Made by a program: the position numbers and the translations under genes. Of a stretch of 64,000 nucleotides of DNA, positions 48,669 to 59,675 are shown piece by piece; position 1 is the stretch's first letter, and the number at the start of each line of letters is the position of its first letter. The DNA is from Streptomyces eurythermus (lineage in GTDB: Bacteria > Actinomycetota > Actinomycetes > Streptomycetales > Streptomycetaceae), in assembly GCF_014649115.1 (NCBI RefSeq), contig NZ_BMSK01000001.1, positions 1 to 64,000 on the forward strand. Reading direction: 5' to 3'. Under the pieces are notes generated by a model. That model was not told where the DNA came from and did not search any database. It worked only from the letters and a program-made list of their open reading frames with translations.

Positions 48669-50795
48669 ATGGCTACCACTTCACTTGACCTGGCCAGGGT
48701 CCGCAACATCGGGATCATGGCCCACATCGACGCGGGCAAGACGACCACCACCGAGCGGATCCTGTTCTACACCGGTGTGTCTTACAAGATCGGTGAGGTC
48801 CACGACGGCGCTGCCACCATGGACTGGATGGAGCAGGAGCAGGAGCGTGGCATCACGATCACCTCTGCTGCCACCACCTGCCACTGGCCGCTGGAGAACG
48901 TCGACCACACCATCAACATCATCGACACCCCGGGTCACGTCGACTTCACCGTCGAGGTGGAGCGCTCCCTGCGCGTGCTCGACGGTGCCGTGACGGTGTT
49001 CGACGGTGTCGCCGGCGTTGAGCCGCAGTCCGAGACCGTGTGGCGTCAGGCGGACCGCTACGGCGTGCCGCGTATCTGCTTCGTCAACAAGCTCGACCGC
49101 ACCGGTGCCGAGTTCCACCGCTGTGTCGACATGATCTCCGACCGTCTGGGCGCGCAGCCGCTGGTCATGCAGCTGCCGATCGGTGCCGAGGCGGACTTCA
49201 AGGGTGTCGTCGACCTGGTGACGATGAAGGCCTTCGTGTGGTCCGCCGAGGCCACCAAGGGCGAGATGTACGACATCGTCGACATCCCGGACACCCACAC
49301 CGAGGCTGCCGAGGAATGGCGCGGCAAGCTGCTCGAGGCCGTGGCCGAGAACGACGAAGAGATCATGGAGCTGTACCTGGAGGGCGAGGAGCCTTCCGTG
49401 GAGCAGCTGTACGCCGCGATCCGTCGTATCACCATCGCCTCCGGCAAGGGCACCGGCACCACGGTGACCCCGGTGTTCTGCGGTACCGCGTTCAAGAACA
49501 AGGGTGTCCAGCCCCTGCTCGACGCGGTCGTGCGCTACCTGCCGTCGCCGGTTGACATCGAGGCCATCGAGGGCCACGCGGTCAACAACGCCGACGAGGT
49601 CGTCAAGCGCAAGCCGTCCGACGACGAGCCGCTGTCGGCGCTGGCGTTCAAGATCATGAGCGACCCGCACCTCGGCAAGCTCACCTTCGTCCGCGTGTAC
49701 TCCGGCCGCCTGGAGTCCGGCACCGCCGTGCTGAACTCCGTCAAGGGCCGCAAGGAGCGCATCGGCAAGATCTACCGCATGCACGCCAACAAGCGTGAGG
49801 AGATCGAGTCGGTGGGCGCCGGTGACATCGTCGCCGTCATGGGCCTGAAGCAGACCACCACCGGTGAGACGCTCTGCGACGAGAAGAACCCGGTGATCCT
49901 GGAGTCCATGGACTTCCCGGCGCCGGTCATCGAGGTCGCGATCGAGCCCAAGTCCAAGGGTGACCAGGAGAAGCTGGGTGTCGCCATCCAGCGTCTCGCG
50001 GAGGAGGACCCCTCCTTCCAGGTGCACACCAACGAGGAGACCGGCCAGACCGTCATCGGCGGTATGGGCGAGCTTCACCTCGAGGTCCTCGTGGACCGCA
50101 TGAAGCGCGAGTTCAAGGTCGAGGCCAACGTCGGCAAGCCGCAGGTGGCCTACCGCGAGACGATCCGCAAGGCCGTCGAGCGCGTCGACTACACCCACAA
50201 GAAGCAGACCGGTGGTACCGGTCAGTTCGCGAAGGTGCAGATCGGCATCGAGCCGCTCGAGGGTGGCGACACCTCGTACGAGTTCGTGAACAAGGTGACC
50301 GGTGGCCGTATCCCGAAGGAGTACATCCCTTCGGTGGACGCCGGTGCGCAGGAGGCCATGCAGTTCGGCATCCTCGCCGGCTACGAGATGACCGGTGTCC
50401 GTGTCATCCTCCACGACGGTGCCTACCACGAGGTCGACTCCTCCGAGCTCGCCTTCAAGATCGCCGGTTCGCAGGCCTTCAAGGAGGCCGCGCGCAAGGC
50501 CAGCCCCGTGCTGCTCGAGCCGATGATGGCCGTCGAGGTCACCACGCCCGAGGACTACATGGGTGAGGTCATCGGCGACATCAACTCCCGCCGTGGCCAG
50601 ATCCAGGCCATGGAGGAGCGGGCTGGTGCCCGCGTCGTCAAGGGCCTCGTGCCCCTGTCGGAGATGTTCGGCTACGTCGGCGACCTCCGCAGCAAGACGT
50701 CGGGTCGCGCAAGCTACTCGATGCAGTTCGACTCCTACGCCGAGGTTCCGCGGAACGTCGCCGAGGAGATCATCGCGAAGGCCAAGGGCGAGTAA
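48669..50795 (+). CDS. fusA: Translation elongation factor G
   Basis: A 708-residue GTPase with G1 ([13 protein letters not shown]), G2 ([13 protein letters not shown]), G3 ([13 protein letters not shown]) and G4 (NKLDR) motifs and domains II-V of EF-G. It catalyses ribosomal translocation. The ATG at 48669 follows a purine-rich leader (GAGAGAAGA). It lies between rpsG and tuf, the standard str operon order. Confidence 0.97.
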   Translation: MATTSLDLARVRNIGIMAHIDAGKTTTTERILFYTGVSYKIGEVHDGAATMDWMEQEQERGITITSAATTCHWPLENVDHTINIIDTPGHVDFTVEVERSLRVLDGAVTVFDGVAGVEPQSETVWRQADRYGVPRICFVNKLDRTGAEFHRCVDMISDRLGAQPLVMQLPIGAEADFKGVVDLVTMKAFVWSAEATKGEMYDIVDIPDTHTEAAEEWRGKLLEAVAENDEEIMELYLEGEEPSVEQLYAAIRRITIASGKGTGTTVTPVFCGTAFKNKGVQPLLDAVVRYLPSPVDIEAIEGHAVNNADEVVKRKPSDDEPLSALAFKIMSDPHLGKLTFVRVYSGRLESGTAVLNSVKGRKERIGKIYRMHANKREEIESVGAGDIVAVMGLKQTTTGETLCDEKNPVILESMDFPAPVIEVAIEPKSKGDQEKLGVAIQRLAEEDPSFQVHTNEETGQTVIGGMGELHLEVLVDRMKREFKVEANVGKPQVAYRETIRKAVERVDYTHKKQTGGTGQFAKVQIGIEPLEGGDTSYEFVNKVTGGRIPKEYIPSVDAGAQEAMQFGILAGYEMTGVRVILHDGAYHEVDSSELAFKIAGSQAFKEAARKASPVLLEPMMAVEVTTPEDYMGEVIGDINSRRGQIQAMEERAGARVVKGLVPLSEMFGYVGDLRSKTSGRASYSMQFDSYAEVPRNVAEEIIAKAKGE

Positions 50796-50838
50796 CGCAC
50801 CGCGTAAACACGCCGTAGGCTTGACTCCGGAGCCTCCA

Positions 50839-50872
50839 GGGGCAAACGTCCGCAATCGCTGGTGTTTGCCCC
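50839..50872 (+). terminator. Hairpin in the fusA-tuf gap
   Basis: GGGGCAAAC pairs with GTTTGCCCC around a 16-base loop, about 44 bases after fusA. It may be an attenuator or an mRNA processing structure between fusA and tuf. Confidence 0.55.
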
Positions 50873-50951
50873 GGGTTCCGGGCCTTTACAGCAAAGATCA
50901 CCTGGCGCCGATGAAGTAAGGCGTACAGAACCACTCCACAGGAGGACCCCA

Positions 50952-52145
<1,194 letters not shown>

Positions 52146-52183
52146 GTTCCGCTTGCTCGATGGTCAGCACCTGACCTAAGGGG

Positions 52184-52213
52184 AGGCCCGTACGACTCCG
52201 GTCGTACGGGCCT
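52184..52213 (+). terminator. Terminator after tuf
   Basis: A 13-bp perfect inverted repeat (AGGCCCGTACGAC and its complement) with a four-base loop is followed by CTTCTGCTTTT. Confidence 0.8.
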
Positions 52214-52233
52214 CTTCTGCTTTTCCGGGGCGT

Positions 52234-53238
52234 TCACTGCATGTTGGTCAGGGGCGGGTGGTCGTGCGACGCCTCGCACTCGTAGATCTGCATGCAGTAC
52301 CCGCGGCCGAAGTTCAGCTCGGTCTGCCCGGACGGCCCCTGGAACATCGGCCCGGTGTACCCGGCGTCCTCCAGCGGGCGCCAGCTTCCGCTGCCGCCGT
52401 CCCACTCGGCGCCGTCGAAGGTGAGCAGGGGCCGTACCGGCGAGCCGCACTCGGCGCAGGCCATCGGGAACGGGTCGGAGAAGCTCCAGGGCGCGTGCCC
52501 GCCCAGCTTGGTGCCCGGGGCCACGGAGAGGTCGTACTGGTAGCACAGCCCGGTGTCCTCCTCCCGGGCGTCCTCCCATGCCTCGATCCGGTCGGCCAGT
52601 TCCCCGGGCAGCTCGTGCGGGGCCGGGTACTCCGTGACGGCCTCCGGGTGCAGCACGCAGGGCTCGGGCAGGTAGTCGCGGTCACCGACGACGGCCGGCC
52701 GCGCAGGTGCGGTGAGCGGGGCGGTGACGGCGGCGGAGTCGCGCCGGCGCAGCTCGACGCGGGGCAGACATCCGGGGTCGTGGTCGAACGGGCACCACAG
52801 CACCTGGAGCAGATCGGTTCCGTCGGGACGGGGCAGTACGGGCACGTCGGCGGCGTACAGCTGGAGCGCCGGCACCAGCGGAAGCGGCCCGTCCACCGGT
52901 ATCCGCACCCGCTCCCGCCCCCGGTCCACGACGGCCCTCTCCTCCTCCGTCAGCAGCGCGGCGCCCTCCGCGCGGGGCCGGGCCCACGCCTCGCGCAGCA
53001 CGCGCCGGGCCCGTCGTACGTCGTCGGGGGCCACGCCCCGGTGCCATGGCCCGGTGTGCTCCGGGCACGTCGGCCACGCCTCTCCGGCCGGCCACAGCAG
53101 CGGTCCGCCGAGCGAGCTGTCCGCCGGGGTGGGCGCACCGGCCCGGGGGTGCAGCCGTACGGCGGTGCGGGCGAGCGGGGCCAGCTCGGGGAAGGGGACG
53201 GTGATGTCCAGGGGGCGCGGGGGAGTCGTACGGGTCAT
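52234..53238 (-). CDS. DUF1963 (YwqG-like) protein
   Basis: A 334-residue soluble protein. It has the layout of the DUF1963 family: LGGPLLWPAGEAWPTC near residues 43-58, a middle PAPHELPGEL segment and GHAPWSFSDPFPMACAECGSPVRPLLTFDGAEW near 245-278, with a CxxC pair (ACAEC). ATG at 53238. The family's role is unknown. The gene converges on tuf and is divergent from the GH115 gene. Confidence 0.78.
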   Translation of the reverse strand: MTRTTPPRPLDITVPFPELAPLARTAVRLHPRAGAPTPADSSLGGPLLWPAGEAWPTCPEHTGPWHRGVAPDDVRRARRVLREAWARPRAEGAALLTEEERAVVDRGRERVRIPVDGPLPLVPALQLYAADVPVLPRPDGTDLLQVLWCPFDHDPGCLPRVELRRRDSAAVTAPLTAPARPAVVGDRDYLPEPCVLHPEAVTEYPAPHELPGELADRIEAWEDAREEDTGLCYQYDLSVAPGTKLGGHAPWSFSDPFPMACAECGSPVRPLLTFDGAEWDGGSGSWRPLEDAGYTGPMFQGPSGQTELNFGRGYCMQIYECEASHDHPPLTNMQ

Positions 53239-53409
53239 GCCCGGAGGCTAGCGGTCCCCGCCGACACCGCTCCCGGCCTCCCAGGGTGCCCCTCACGGGT
53301 CTCGAAACTATTCGGTGCGTACGACCCGTTCCCCGGTGCCGTTGCCTCGCCCACTATTTGTCATGCCGCTGAGCAAATAGCGAGGCACGTGGGACTGGAG
53401 GAATCCTGT

Positions 53410-56400
53410 ATGTCGTCTGCGCACGTCAGCCGTAGGACGGTCCTGGGCGGGACGGTTCTGGGCGCCGGGCTGGCCGCCGTGTCGGGACCGGCGGCGGAGG
53501 CCGCGGCGGGGGCCGGGGCCGTGTCCGGGGCCGGGGAGGGGCTGCGGGTGACGGACCCGGGGTCGTACATCTCGTTCACCGGTGGGGTGTTCTCCCTGGT
53601 GGGCGCGCCGGTGGTGGTCAGCCAGGAGGATCACCCCGGAGTCGTACGGGTCGCAGGGGATCTGCGGGACGACCTCGCGCGGGTGACCGGGGTCCGTCCG
53701 GGTACGACGATCGGCCGCTTCCCGGTGCTGGTCGGCACGATCGGCCGCAGCCCGCTGATCGACGGCCTGATCCGGTCCGGCAAGCTCGACGTGTCCGGCG
53801 TGCGCGGCAAGTGGGAGACCTCGCTCCAGACCGTCGTGGACCACCCGATGCCCGGCGTGGAGCGGGCGTTCGTCATCGCGGGCAGCGATCCGCGGGGCAC
53901 GATCTTCGGGGCGTACGACGTCTCGTACGGCATCGGTGTGTCGCCCTGGCACTGGTGGGACGACGTACCGCCGACCCGGCGCAAGCACGTATGGGTGAAG
54001 CCCGGCCGTTTCACCCAGGGGACCCCGGCGGTGAAGTACCGGGGCGTCTTCATCAACGACGAGAACCCAGCGCTCGGCACCTGGGCCCCGGCCTACTTCG
54101 GCTCCGGAAAGGCACCGGGGTTCCCCAACGGCTTCAACGCCGACTTCTACGCGAAGGTGTTCGAGGTCCTGCTGCGCCTGAAGGGCAACTACCTCTGGCC
54201 GGCGGTCTGGGGCCGGGCGTTCGCCGAGGACGACCCGGAGAACCACCGCAGGGCCGCCCAGTACGGGATCGTCATGGGCACCTCCCACGAGGCGCCGATG
54301 ATGCGCGGCATCGAGGAGTGGAACCGGCACGCGGGCTCGGGGTCCGACCCCTACGGGGGCACGGGTGAGTGGTCGTACCGCCGCAACGCGGACGCGATCC
54401 GCGCGTACTGGCGCGCGGGCATCCAGCGCATGGTCGACGAGGGCTTCGAGGGCGTCGTCACCCTCGGCATGCGCGGCAACGGCGACACCAGCCTGCCCGA
54501 CGGCGACGGCATCGAACTGATGCAGCAGATCATCGCCGACCAGCGGAAGATCATCGAGGAGGTGACCGGGAAACCGGCCGCCGAGACGCCCCAGGTGTGG
54601 ACCCTCTACAAGGAGGTGCAGCGCTACTGGGACCGGGGCCTGCGCGCCCCCGACGACGTCACCGTGGTCCTCACCGACGACAACTGGGGCAACATCCGCA
54701 AGCACCCGGACGGCCCGCGCGCCGGCGGCTTCGGCCTGTACTACCACTTCGACTACGTCGGTGCCGGCCGCAACTACAAGTGGGTCGACACCGCGAACCT
54801 CCGCAACGTCTGGGACCAGCTCCACCAGGCGCACGCCTACGGCAACCACGGCCTGTGGGTGGTCAACGTCGGCGACCTGAAGGGCAACGAGCTGCCGACG
54901 GAGTTCTTCCTCAGCTACGCCTGGGACCCGGACCGCCTGCCGCTGGAGCGCCTCGGCGAGTGGGAGGAACGGTACGCGCGGCAGAACTTCGGCGAGGCGC
55001 AGGCGAAGGAGATCGCGGCGCTGCTCGCGGAGTACGGCCGGCTCCAGGCCCGCCGCAAACCGGAGCTGCTGAACCGCCGTATCACCCTCTCCGGCGACCG
55101 GATCGTCTACGACGACCAGCAGACCCCGTACTACTTCGCGCACCGGGAGCTGGAGCGGGTCACCGAGGAGTGGCGCGAGCTGGGCCGGCGCGCCGAACGC
55201 GTCGAGCGCCGGCTGCCGGAGCGGCTGCGGGACGCGTGGTACGAACTGGCCGGCTACGAGGTGACGGCGACCGCGAACCTGTACGAGCTGCGGCAGGCGG
55301 AGTTCACCAACCTGCTCTACGCGGCGCAGGGCCGGGCCGCGACGAACGACCGCGCGGCCCAGGCGGAAGCGGGCCTCGCCCGGGACTTCGCCCTCGCCGA
55401 CCGCTTCAACTCCCGTGTGGCGGACGGCAAGTGGAAGGGCTTCCAGACCCAGCCGCACATCGACTACGGCGATGTGGAGCGCTACGGCCCCAACGCGCCC
55501 TGGCAGCAGCCGGAGAAGGACAACGTGGCCATACCCGACGTGCTCTTCCCGGCGGTGCGCCGCATCGAGGTGCCGGAGGCGGCGGAGCTGGGCGTGTCGG
55601 TGGACGGCGCGGAGGACAAGGGCGAGTGGTGGCCCGGAGGTTCGTCCGGGACGGCGGCCCTCCCGCCCTTCAGCCCGTACCAGACCCGCCCCCGCCAGTA
55701 CGTGGAGATCTTCAACCGGGGCCGTACCCCCTTCCCCTACGAGGTCTCCGTCTCGGCGCCCTGGCTGCGGGTGGACCGGCCGCGCGGCCGGGTGGAGAAG
55801 CAGGTCCGCCTGGAGGTGGAGATCGACTGGTCCCGGGCCCCCAAGGGGCGCGCGGAGGCGACCCTGACGGTGCACGGCGCGGGCGCGTCGGTCCCGGTCC
55901 GCTGCGTGGCGGAACGCCCGTCGGGCGTGCGGCCGCGGGGCTTCGTGGAGGCCGGCGGCTACGTGGCGATCGATGCTGAGCACTATGACCGTGCGGTCGG
56001 CCAGTGGCGCCGCCTCGACGGCATCGGCCGCACGAGCGCGGGCATGACCCCGTGGCCGGTGACGGCTCCCCGCCAGACCCCGGGAGGCTCCACCCCCCAC
56101 CTGGAGTACGAGGTGACACTGCTGTCCGCCCCCGGCGAGGTGACGGTGTGGGCGTACCTGTCCCCGCGCAACCCGGCCCTGCCCGGAGTTTCCGGCCTGC
56201 GCTACGGCGTCTCCCTGGACGACGGCCCGATCCGCACGGTGGACATCACCGAGGGCGCGGACGACGGCGCGCTGAACACGGTGTGGGCCCGCAACACCTC
56301 CGACAACATCAACCGCACGGCCACCCGCCACACGGTGACCTCACCCGGCGTCCACCGCCTGAAGTTGTGGATGGTCGACCCGACGGTGGTGGTCCAGCGA

Positions 56401-56466
56401 CTGCTGATCGACACGGGCGGGCTTCCAGAGCTGTACCTGGGGCCGCTGGAGAGCCGGCGGGTGTAA
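53410..56466 (+). CDS. Exported glycoside hydrolase family 115 (xylan alpha-1,2-glucuronidase)
   Basis: A 1018-residue protein. The N-terminus MSSAHVSRRTVLGGTVLGAGLAAVSG has a twin-Arg signal (SRRTVLG) and an Ala cleavage site. Family marks of GH115 are YRGVFINDENPALGTWA, NADFYAKVFEVLLRLKGNYLWPAVWGRAF, YGIVMGTSHEAPM and a C-terminal beta-rich domain. GH115 removes 4-O-methylglucuronic acid from xylan. The ATG at 53410 is preceded by GGAGGAATCCTGT. It is exported by Tat and acts on plant cell wall material outside the cell. Confidence 0.9.
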   Translation: MSSAHVSRRTVLGGTVLGAGLAAVSGPAAEAAAGAGAVSGAGEGLRVTDPGSYISFTGGVFSLVGAPVVVSQEDHPGVVRVAGDLRDDLARVTGVRPGTTIGRFPVLVGTIGRSPLIDGLIRSGKLDVSGVRGKWETSLQTVVDHPMPGVERAFVIAGSDPRGTIFGAYDVSYGIGVSPWHWWDDVPPTRRKHVWVKPGRFTQGTPAVKYRGVFINDENPALGTWAPAYFGSGKAPGFPNGFNADFYAKVFEVLLRLKGNYLWPAVWGRAFAEDDPENHRRAAQYGIVMGTSHEAPMMRGIEEWNRHAGSGSDPYGGTGEWSYRRNADAIRAYWRAGIQRMVDEGFEGVVTLGMRGNGDTSLPDGDGIELMQQIIADQRKIIEEVTGKPAAETPQVWTLYKEVQRYWDRGLRAPDDVTVVLTDDNWGNIRKHPDGPRAGGFGLYYHFDYVGAGRNYKWVDTANLRNVWDQLHQAHAYGNHGLWVVNVGDLKGNELPTEFFLSYAWDPDRLPLERLGEWEERYARQNFGEAQAKEIAALLAEYGRLQARRKPELLNRRITLSGDRIVYDDQQTPYYFAHRELERVTEEWRELGRRAERVERRLPERLRDAWYELAGYEVTATANLYELRQAEFTNLLYAAQGRAATNDRAAQAEAGLARDFALADRFNSRVADGKWKGFQTQPHIDYGDVERYGPNAPWQQPEKDNVAIPDVLFPAVRRIEVPEAAELGVSVDGAEDKGEWWPGGSSGTAALPPFSPYQTRPRQYVEIFNRGRTPFPYEVSVSAPWLRVDRPRGRVEKQVRLEVEIDWSRAPKGRAEATLTVHGAGASVPVRCVAERPSGVRPRGFVEAGGYVAIDAEHYDRAVGQWRRLDGIGRTSAGMTPWPVTAPRQTPGGSTPHLEYEVTLLSAPGEVTVWAYLSPRNPALPGVSGLRYGVSLDDGPIRTVDITEGADDGALNTVWARNTSDNINRTATRHTVTSPGVHRLKLWMVDPTVVVQRLLIDTGGLPELYLGPLESRRV

Positions 56467-56488
56467 CGGGCGGTGCGGGGAGGGGGCG

Positions 56489-56785
56489 TTGACGCGGGTG
56501 GGGTCTGGCGACCGCACCACCCACGTCGGCCCGCTGCGGGCCCTCGGCGCCACCGTCAACACCGACGGCGCCACGATCACCGTCCGCGGCCCCGCTCCGC
56601 TGGCCGCCGCCGACGTGGCCGGGGAGGACATCCGGGCGGCCACCGCCGCGCTGATCGCCGCCCTCGCGGCCGAGGGCACCTCTACGATCCGAGGCATGTA
56701 CCACCTGCGACGCGGCTACGGCACCCTGCTGCCCAAACTCGTCTCGCTCGGTGCCAAGCTGACGATCGATCAGGAGACGCCGTGA
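56489..56785 (+). pseudogene. 5'-truncated murA-like remnant
   Basis: A 98-codon frame starting with TTG after a GGGGAGGGGG stretch. Its product ends in the C-terminal segment of MurA: LRALGATVNTDGATITVRGPAPL, RAATAALIAALAAEGTSTIRGMYHLRRGYGTLLPKLVSLGAKL. MurA is about 420 residues long, and only its last about 85 are present, so the catalytic loop and substrate sites are gone. It overlaps the next gene by GTGA. It reads as the tail of a lost MurA paralogue. Confidence 0.75.
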
Positions 56786-57810
56786 CCACCTCGTGGAAGC
56801 CCGCCCCGCTCGCCGGCCTGCGTGAGTGCCTGGAGCTGATGACCGCCGACGGGACCGTGCCCGGCGGCGTCATCGCCCACGGCGCCCTCGACGGGGATCC
56901 CGGCTTCCTGACGGCGGGGGTCGTCGCACCCGAGTGCGGTGCCGCCCGCCCCGGCCCGGACACCGTGTACGACGTGGCCTCCCTGACCAAGGTGGTCGCC
57001 ACCTGGCCGCTCATCGGCACCACCGGCATCGACCTCGAAACCCCGGTCCACACCTTCCTGCCCACGGTCGCGGCCGAGGCGCCGGGCGGTCAGGTGACGG
57101 TGGGACAGATCCTCGCCCACACCACCGGGCTACGGCCCGACACCCGCCTCGACCAGTACCGGAACCGGACCGAGGACCTGGCCGCCCTGATCTGCGGCGA
57201 GGACCTGATCGCCTGCCCCGGCACCGGGCACCGCTACATCAACCGCGGGTTCATCCTCGCCGGCCTCCTCCTCGCCCAGGTCACCGGCCGTCGTCTGGAC
57301 GAGCTGGCCGCCGACCTGTGGGCCCGGCTCGGTATGACCAACACCGTCTACGGGCCGGTCGGCCGATCCAGCCGGGTCGCGCCGACCGAACGGCGGCTCG
57401 CCGGGGCCCCACGGCTGTGGGGGATCCCGCATGACGACAACGCGGCCCTGCTGGGCGGTGTCGCCGGACACGCGGGCGTCTTCACCACCGCCGCCGACCT
57501 GGCCACCTACGCGACCGCCCTGCTGGCCGGGCACCGCGACGGCAACGAGCTGGGCCGCTGGCTGGCCCGCAGCATGGTCCCGCAGGCCGCGATCGAGCCG
57601 GGCCTGGACCGGGGCCTGGCCTGGATCCTCACCGGCGACGGCCGGGTGGCCTACCACCACGGCTTCACCGGCACCAGCCTCTACCTGTCCCCGGCCACCG
57701 GCCGCTATCTGGTGATCTGCACCAACGCGGTCTACCACCACCAGGACAACCGCACCCGCCTGGCGCCCCTGCGGGACCTCGCCCTCAAGGCGATCACCAC
57801 CGAACCCTAG
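56782..57810 (+). CDS. Serine hydrolase, beta-lactamase/D,D-peptidase family
   Basis: A 342-residue protein with the class C-type layout: the SxxK motif in VASLTKVVATWP (about 70), a YxN motif in HRYINRGFI (about 152), and HHGFTG near 294 in place of the KTG motif. The GTG at 56782 overlaps the murA remnant. No clear signal peptide is present, which suggests a cytoplasmic esterase or amidase. Gene order with a MurA paralogue suggests a role in muropeptide or antibiotic chemistry; this is inference. Confidence 0.83.
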   Translation: MTTSWKPAPLAGLRECLELMTADGTVPGGVIAHGALDGDPGFLTAGVVAPECGAARPGPDTVYDVASLTKVVATWPLIGTTGIDLETPVHTFLPTVAAEAPGGQVTVGQILAHTTGLRPDTRLDQYRNRTEDLAALICGEDLIACPGTGHRYINRGFILAGLLLAQVTGRRLDELAADLWARLGMTNTVYGPVGRSSRVAPTERRLAGAPRLWGIPHDDNAALLGGVAGHAGVFTTAADLATYATALLAGHRDGNELGRWLARSMVPQAAIEPGLDRGLAWILTGDGRVAYHHGFTGTSLYLSPATGRYLVICTNAVYHHQDNRTRLAPLRDLALKAITTEP

Positions 57811-57823
57811 GGAGCAACCGGCC

Positions 57824-57906
57824 GTGGCTCCGACCACGCTGGCACCCCTGACCTCCCTGCGGCAACGACCAGGCGGACCGGCCGGGACTGGTACTCCACT
57901 TCCGGC
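57824..57906 (+). pseudogene. Possible 5' fragment of a lost gene
   Basis: A GTG at 57824 preceded by AGGGAGCAACCG is followed by about 27 codons (MAPTTLAPLTSLRQRPGGPAG) before the frame runs antisense into the converging gene at 57907. The arrangement looks like the start of the next gene of the serine hydrolase operon cut off by a rearrangement. Evidence is thin. Confidence 0.35.
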
Positions 57907-58254
57907 TCACGTCCGGACTGCCTTCATGGCTTCTTCGAGAACGGCGCTCAGTTCTCTCAGGGCGTCCTGCGCGACGACGGGGTCCTCGTGTTCCAGGTTC
58001 GATTGCGCGAGGGCGTGGCGAGAGGAGAGGTCGGGGCGGCGGGCGATCTCGATGTCTCTGGCCCACATGAGGACCCAGCTCCGCACCGGGCTCAGGGACT
58101 GCCGTTCGACCGCCTTGGCGAAGGCGTCGTCCTTCGTGGCCCGCATCTCCTCAAGGCGGCCGGGCGCCACGACGGCGAGGGCCGCGCGCAGGGCGTCGGG
58201 AGTCGGCGCGGGGCGGGGGAGCAGTTCGTGTCCGTGGTCGGCTCGCGTGCTCAT
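57907..58254 (-). CDS. DUF6247-like small protein
   Basis: A 115-residue soluble helical protein (MSTRADHGHELLPRPAPTPDALRAALAVVAPGRLEEM...). The start overlaps the end of the Uma2 gene by four bases. The pattern of a small helical protein with a central MRATKDDAFAKAVERQSLSPVRSWVLMWARDIEIAR segment resembles the DUF6247 family of Streptomyces. The function is unknown. The tight coupling with Uma2 suggests that they act together. Confidence 0.62.
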   Translation of the reverse strand: MSTRADHGHELLPRPAPTPDALRAALAVVAPGRLEEMRATKDDAFAKAVERQSLSPVRSWVLMWARDIEIARRPDLSSRHALAQSNLEHEDPVVAQDALRELSAVLEEAMKAVRT

Positions 58255-58826
58255 GTCGTCCGGTCGTAGAGCGGCAGGCCCTGGGTCGGGATCGTCCAGT
58301 CGGCGATCGTCACGTCCTCGCCGTAGACGAAGTCCTTCCGGGTGGCGTAGCGCGGGCCGGAAGGGGTGGGGTGGATGTCCGTGAAGACGGCACCGGTGCC
58401 GGTGCGCGGATCGAAGACCGCGTAGACGGGGATGCCCATCAGGGCGTAGTCGCGGACCTTCCCCACCCAGTCGTTGTCCGGGTTCGAGCGGGAGACGATC
58501 TCGATGGCGGCGAGGACGGTACGGGGGTCGATGGAGCCTTCGGTATCGAGGTCTTCCCAGGCGATCACCATGACGTCGGGGTGTCGCAGGATTGCCTCGC
58601 GCTCGTCCTCCACGTCCGGTGTGCCGTTGTGGGCCAGCAACTCGTTCGGCATGACCTTCTCCAGGCGCCTGCGGAGAAGCAGCCGGGTCAGCTCGTGGTG
58701 GCCGTTGGGCGAGACCGGGTCGTGGACGATTCCCTCCCTGGTGATCTCGAACTTGCCGGGGAGGGTGTCGTCCATCGAGGGGAGGGCATCGCGCATGGCT
58801 CGATAGCGGTTGGGCGGCACCTTCAT
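58251..58826 (-). CDS. Uma2-family (DUF820) putative restriction endonuclease-fold protein
   Basis: A 191-residue protein with the Uma2 pattern: FEITREGIVHDPVSPNGHHELTRLLL, HPDVMVIAWEDLD (catalytic Asp region), IEIVSRSNPDNDWVGKVRDYALMGIPVYAVFDPRTGTG (Glu-x-Lys type region). The fold is that of PD-(D/E)xK nucleases; Uma2 proteins are abundant in Streptomyces and of unknown substrate. ATG at 58826. It is expressed with the overlapping DUF6247-like gene. Confidence 0.85.
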   Translation of the reverse strand: MKVPPNRYRAMRDALPSMDDTLPGKFEITREGIVHDPVSPNGHHELTRLLLRRRLEKVMPNELLAHNGTPDVEDEREAILRHPDVMVIAWEDLDTEGSIDPRTVLAAIEIVSRSNPDNDWVGKVRDYALMGIPVYAVFDPRTGTGAVFTDIHPTPSGPRYATRKDFVYGEDVTIADWTIPTQGLPLYDRTT

Positions 58827-58829
58827 GCT

Positions 58830-59675
58830 CTACGCGGCCTCCAGCACGTTGGTTCGGCAGTCGCGGCAGTGGCCGGGGCCCGGGGAGCGGAAGGCTCGGT
58901 CGCAGGTCTCGCAGGTCTGGAGGGGGTGGCGGACCGGTGGGGGTGGCTCGGGGGTGCGGTACGGGGGAAGTGGGGGGAGGCCCGTCGTCAGGCGGTGGGC
59001 CAGCAGGGCGGCCGGGCGGGTCAGGGGGGCCGGTGGGAGGTTGGTGGTCAGGGCCTCGCGTACCGCCGTGGGGGACACGTCGCGTTCCAGCCAGGCCGCG
59101 ACCCCGGGCGCCAGGTGTTCGGCCTCCGTGGCGGAGAGGAGCAGGCGGGGGTCCCTGCGGCGTAGGCCGGCCAGGACGTCCGTGGCCGAGCGGAGTAGTT
59201 CCGGGGAGGGGTACGCGGGCTTCGGTACCGCCGGGAGGGCCGTACGGCGGGGTTGTTGCCGACGCCGGGGGGCGGGTGGTTCCTCGGCGCGGCGGCCGGG
59301 CTGGTTGCAGGAGATCGTGCGGGTGATGATCCGGCCGCCGGGGACCCGCGTGCGTTCCCTGCGCAGGTAGCCGTGGGTCTCCAGCTCCCGCAGCGCCGCC
59401 GCGATGCGGACCGCGCCCTCGGGGAACCGGGCGGCCAGGGTCTTGATGTCGACGTGGGCACCCGGTGGCAGCGACTGGATGTGGCACGCCAGGCCGATCG
59501 CGAGCAGGGACAACTCCGCGTGCTGGACGAGGTGGTTGCCGATCACCGTGAAGCGGGTGGTGTGGCGGGTGTGGTCGTGGACGAGTCCGCCGGTGTGAGG
59601 GCCCCGGTTCGGGTGGTTGTTGGCGGTAACTCGGGACTGGGCGCGCGCAGGCGCGCTAGGGTGCTGAGCATCCAT
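58830..59675 (-). CDS. Helix-turn-helix protein with C-terminal zinc knuckle
   Basis: A 281-residue protein. Residues about 38-115 have a winged-helix-like segment (FTVIGNHLVQHAELSLLAIGLACHIQSLPPGAHVDIKTLAARFPEGAVRIAAALRELETHGYLRRERTRV), seen in small Streptomyces regulators. A long Pro/Arg-rich linker follows, and the C-terminus carries CETCDRAF...GHCRDCRT, four cysteines in two CxxC pairs. ATG at 59675. It lies near a WhiJ-type regulatory locus, so a shared regulatory role is possible. Confidence 0.75.
   Translation of the reverse strand: MDAQHPSAPARAQSRVTANNHPNRGPHTGGLVHDHTRHTTRFTVIGNHLVQHAELSLLAIGLACHIQSLPPGAHVDIKTLAARFPEGAVRIAAALRELETHGYLRRERTRVPGGRIITRTISCNQPGRRAEEPPAPRRRQQPRRTALPAVPKPAYPSPELLRSATDVLAGLRRRDPRLLLSATEAEHLAPGVAAWLERDVSPTAVREALTTNLPPAPLTRPAALLAHRLTTGLPPLPPYRTPEPPPPVRHPLQTCETCDRAFRSPGPGHCRDCRTNVLEAA

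Noticed and set aside
52258..53409. An upstream extension of the GH115 gene to 52258.
   Set aside because: The extension lies antisense to the DUF1963 gene. The internal ATG at 53410 has a ribosome site and begins a normal Tat signal.
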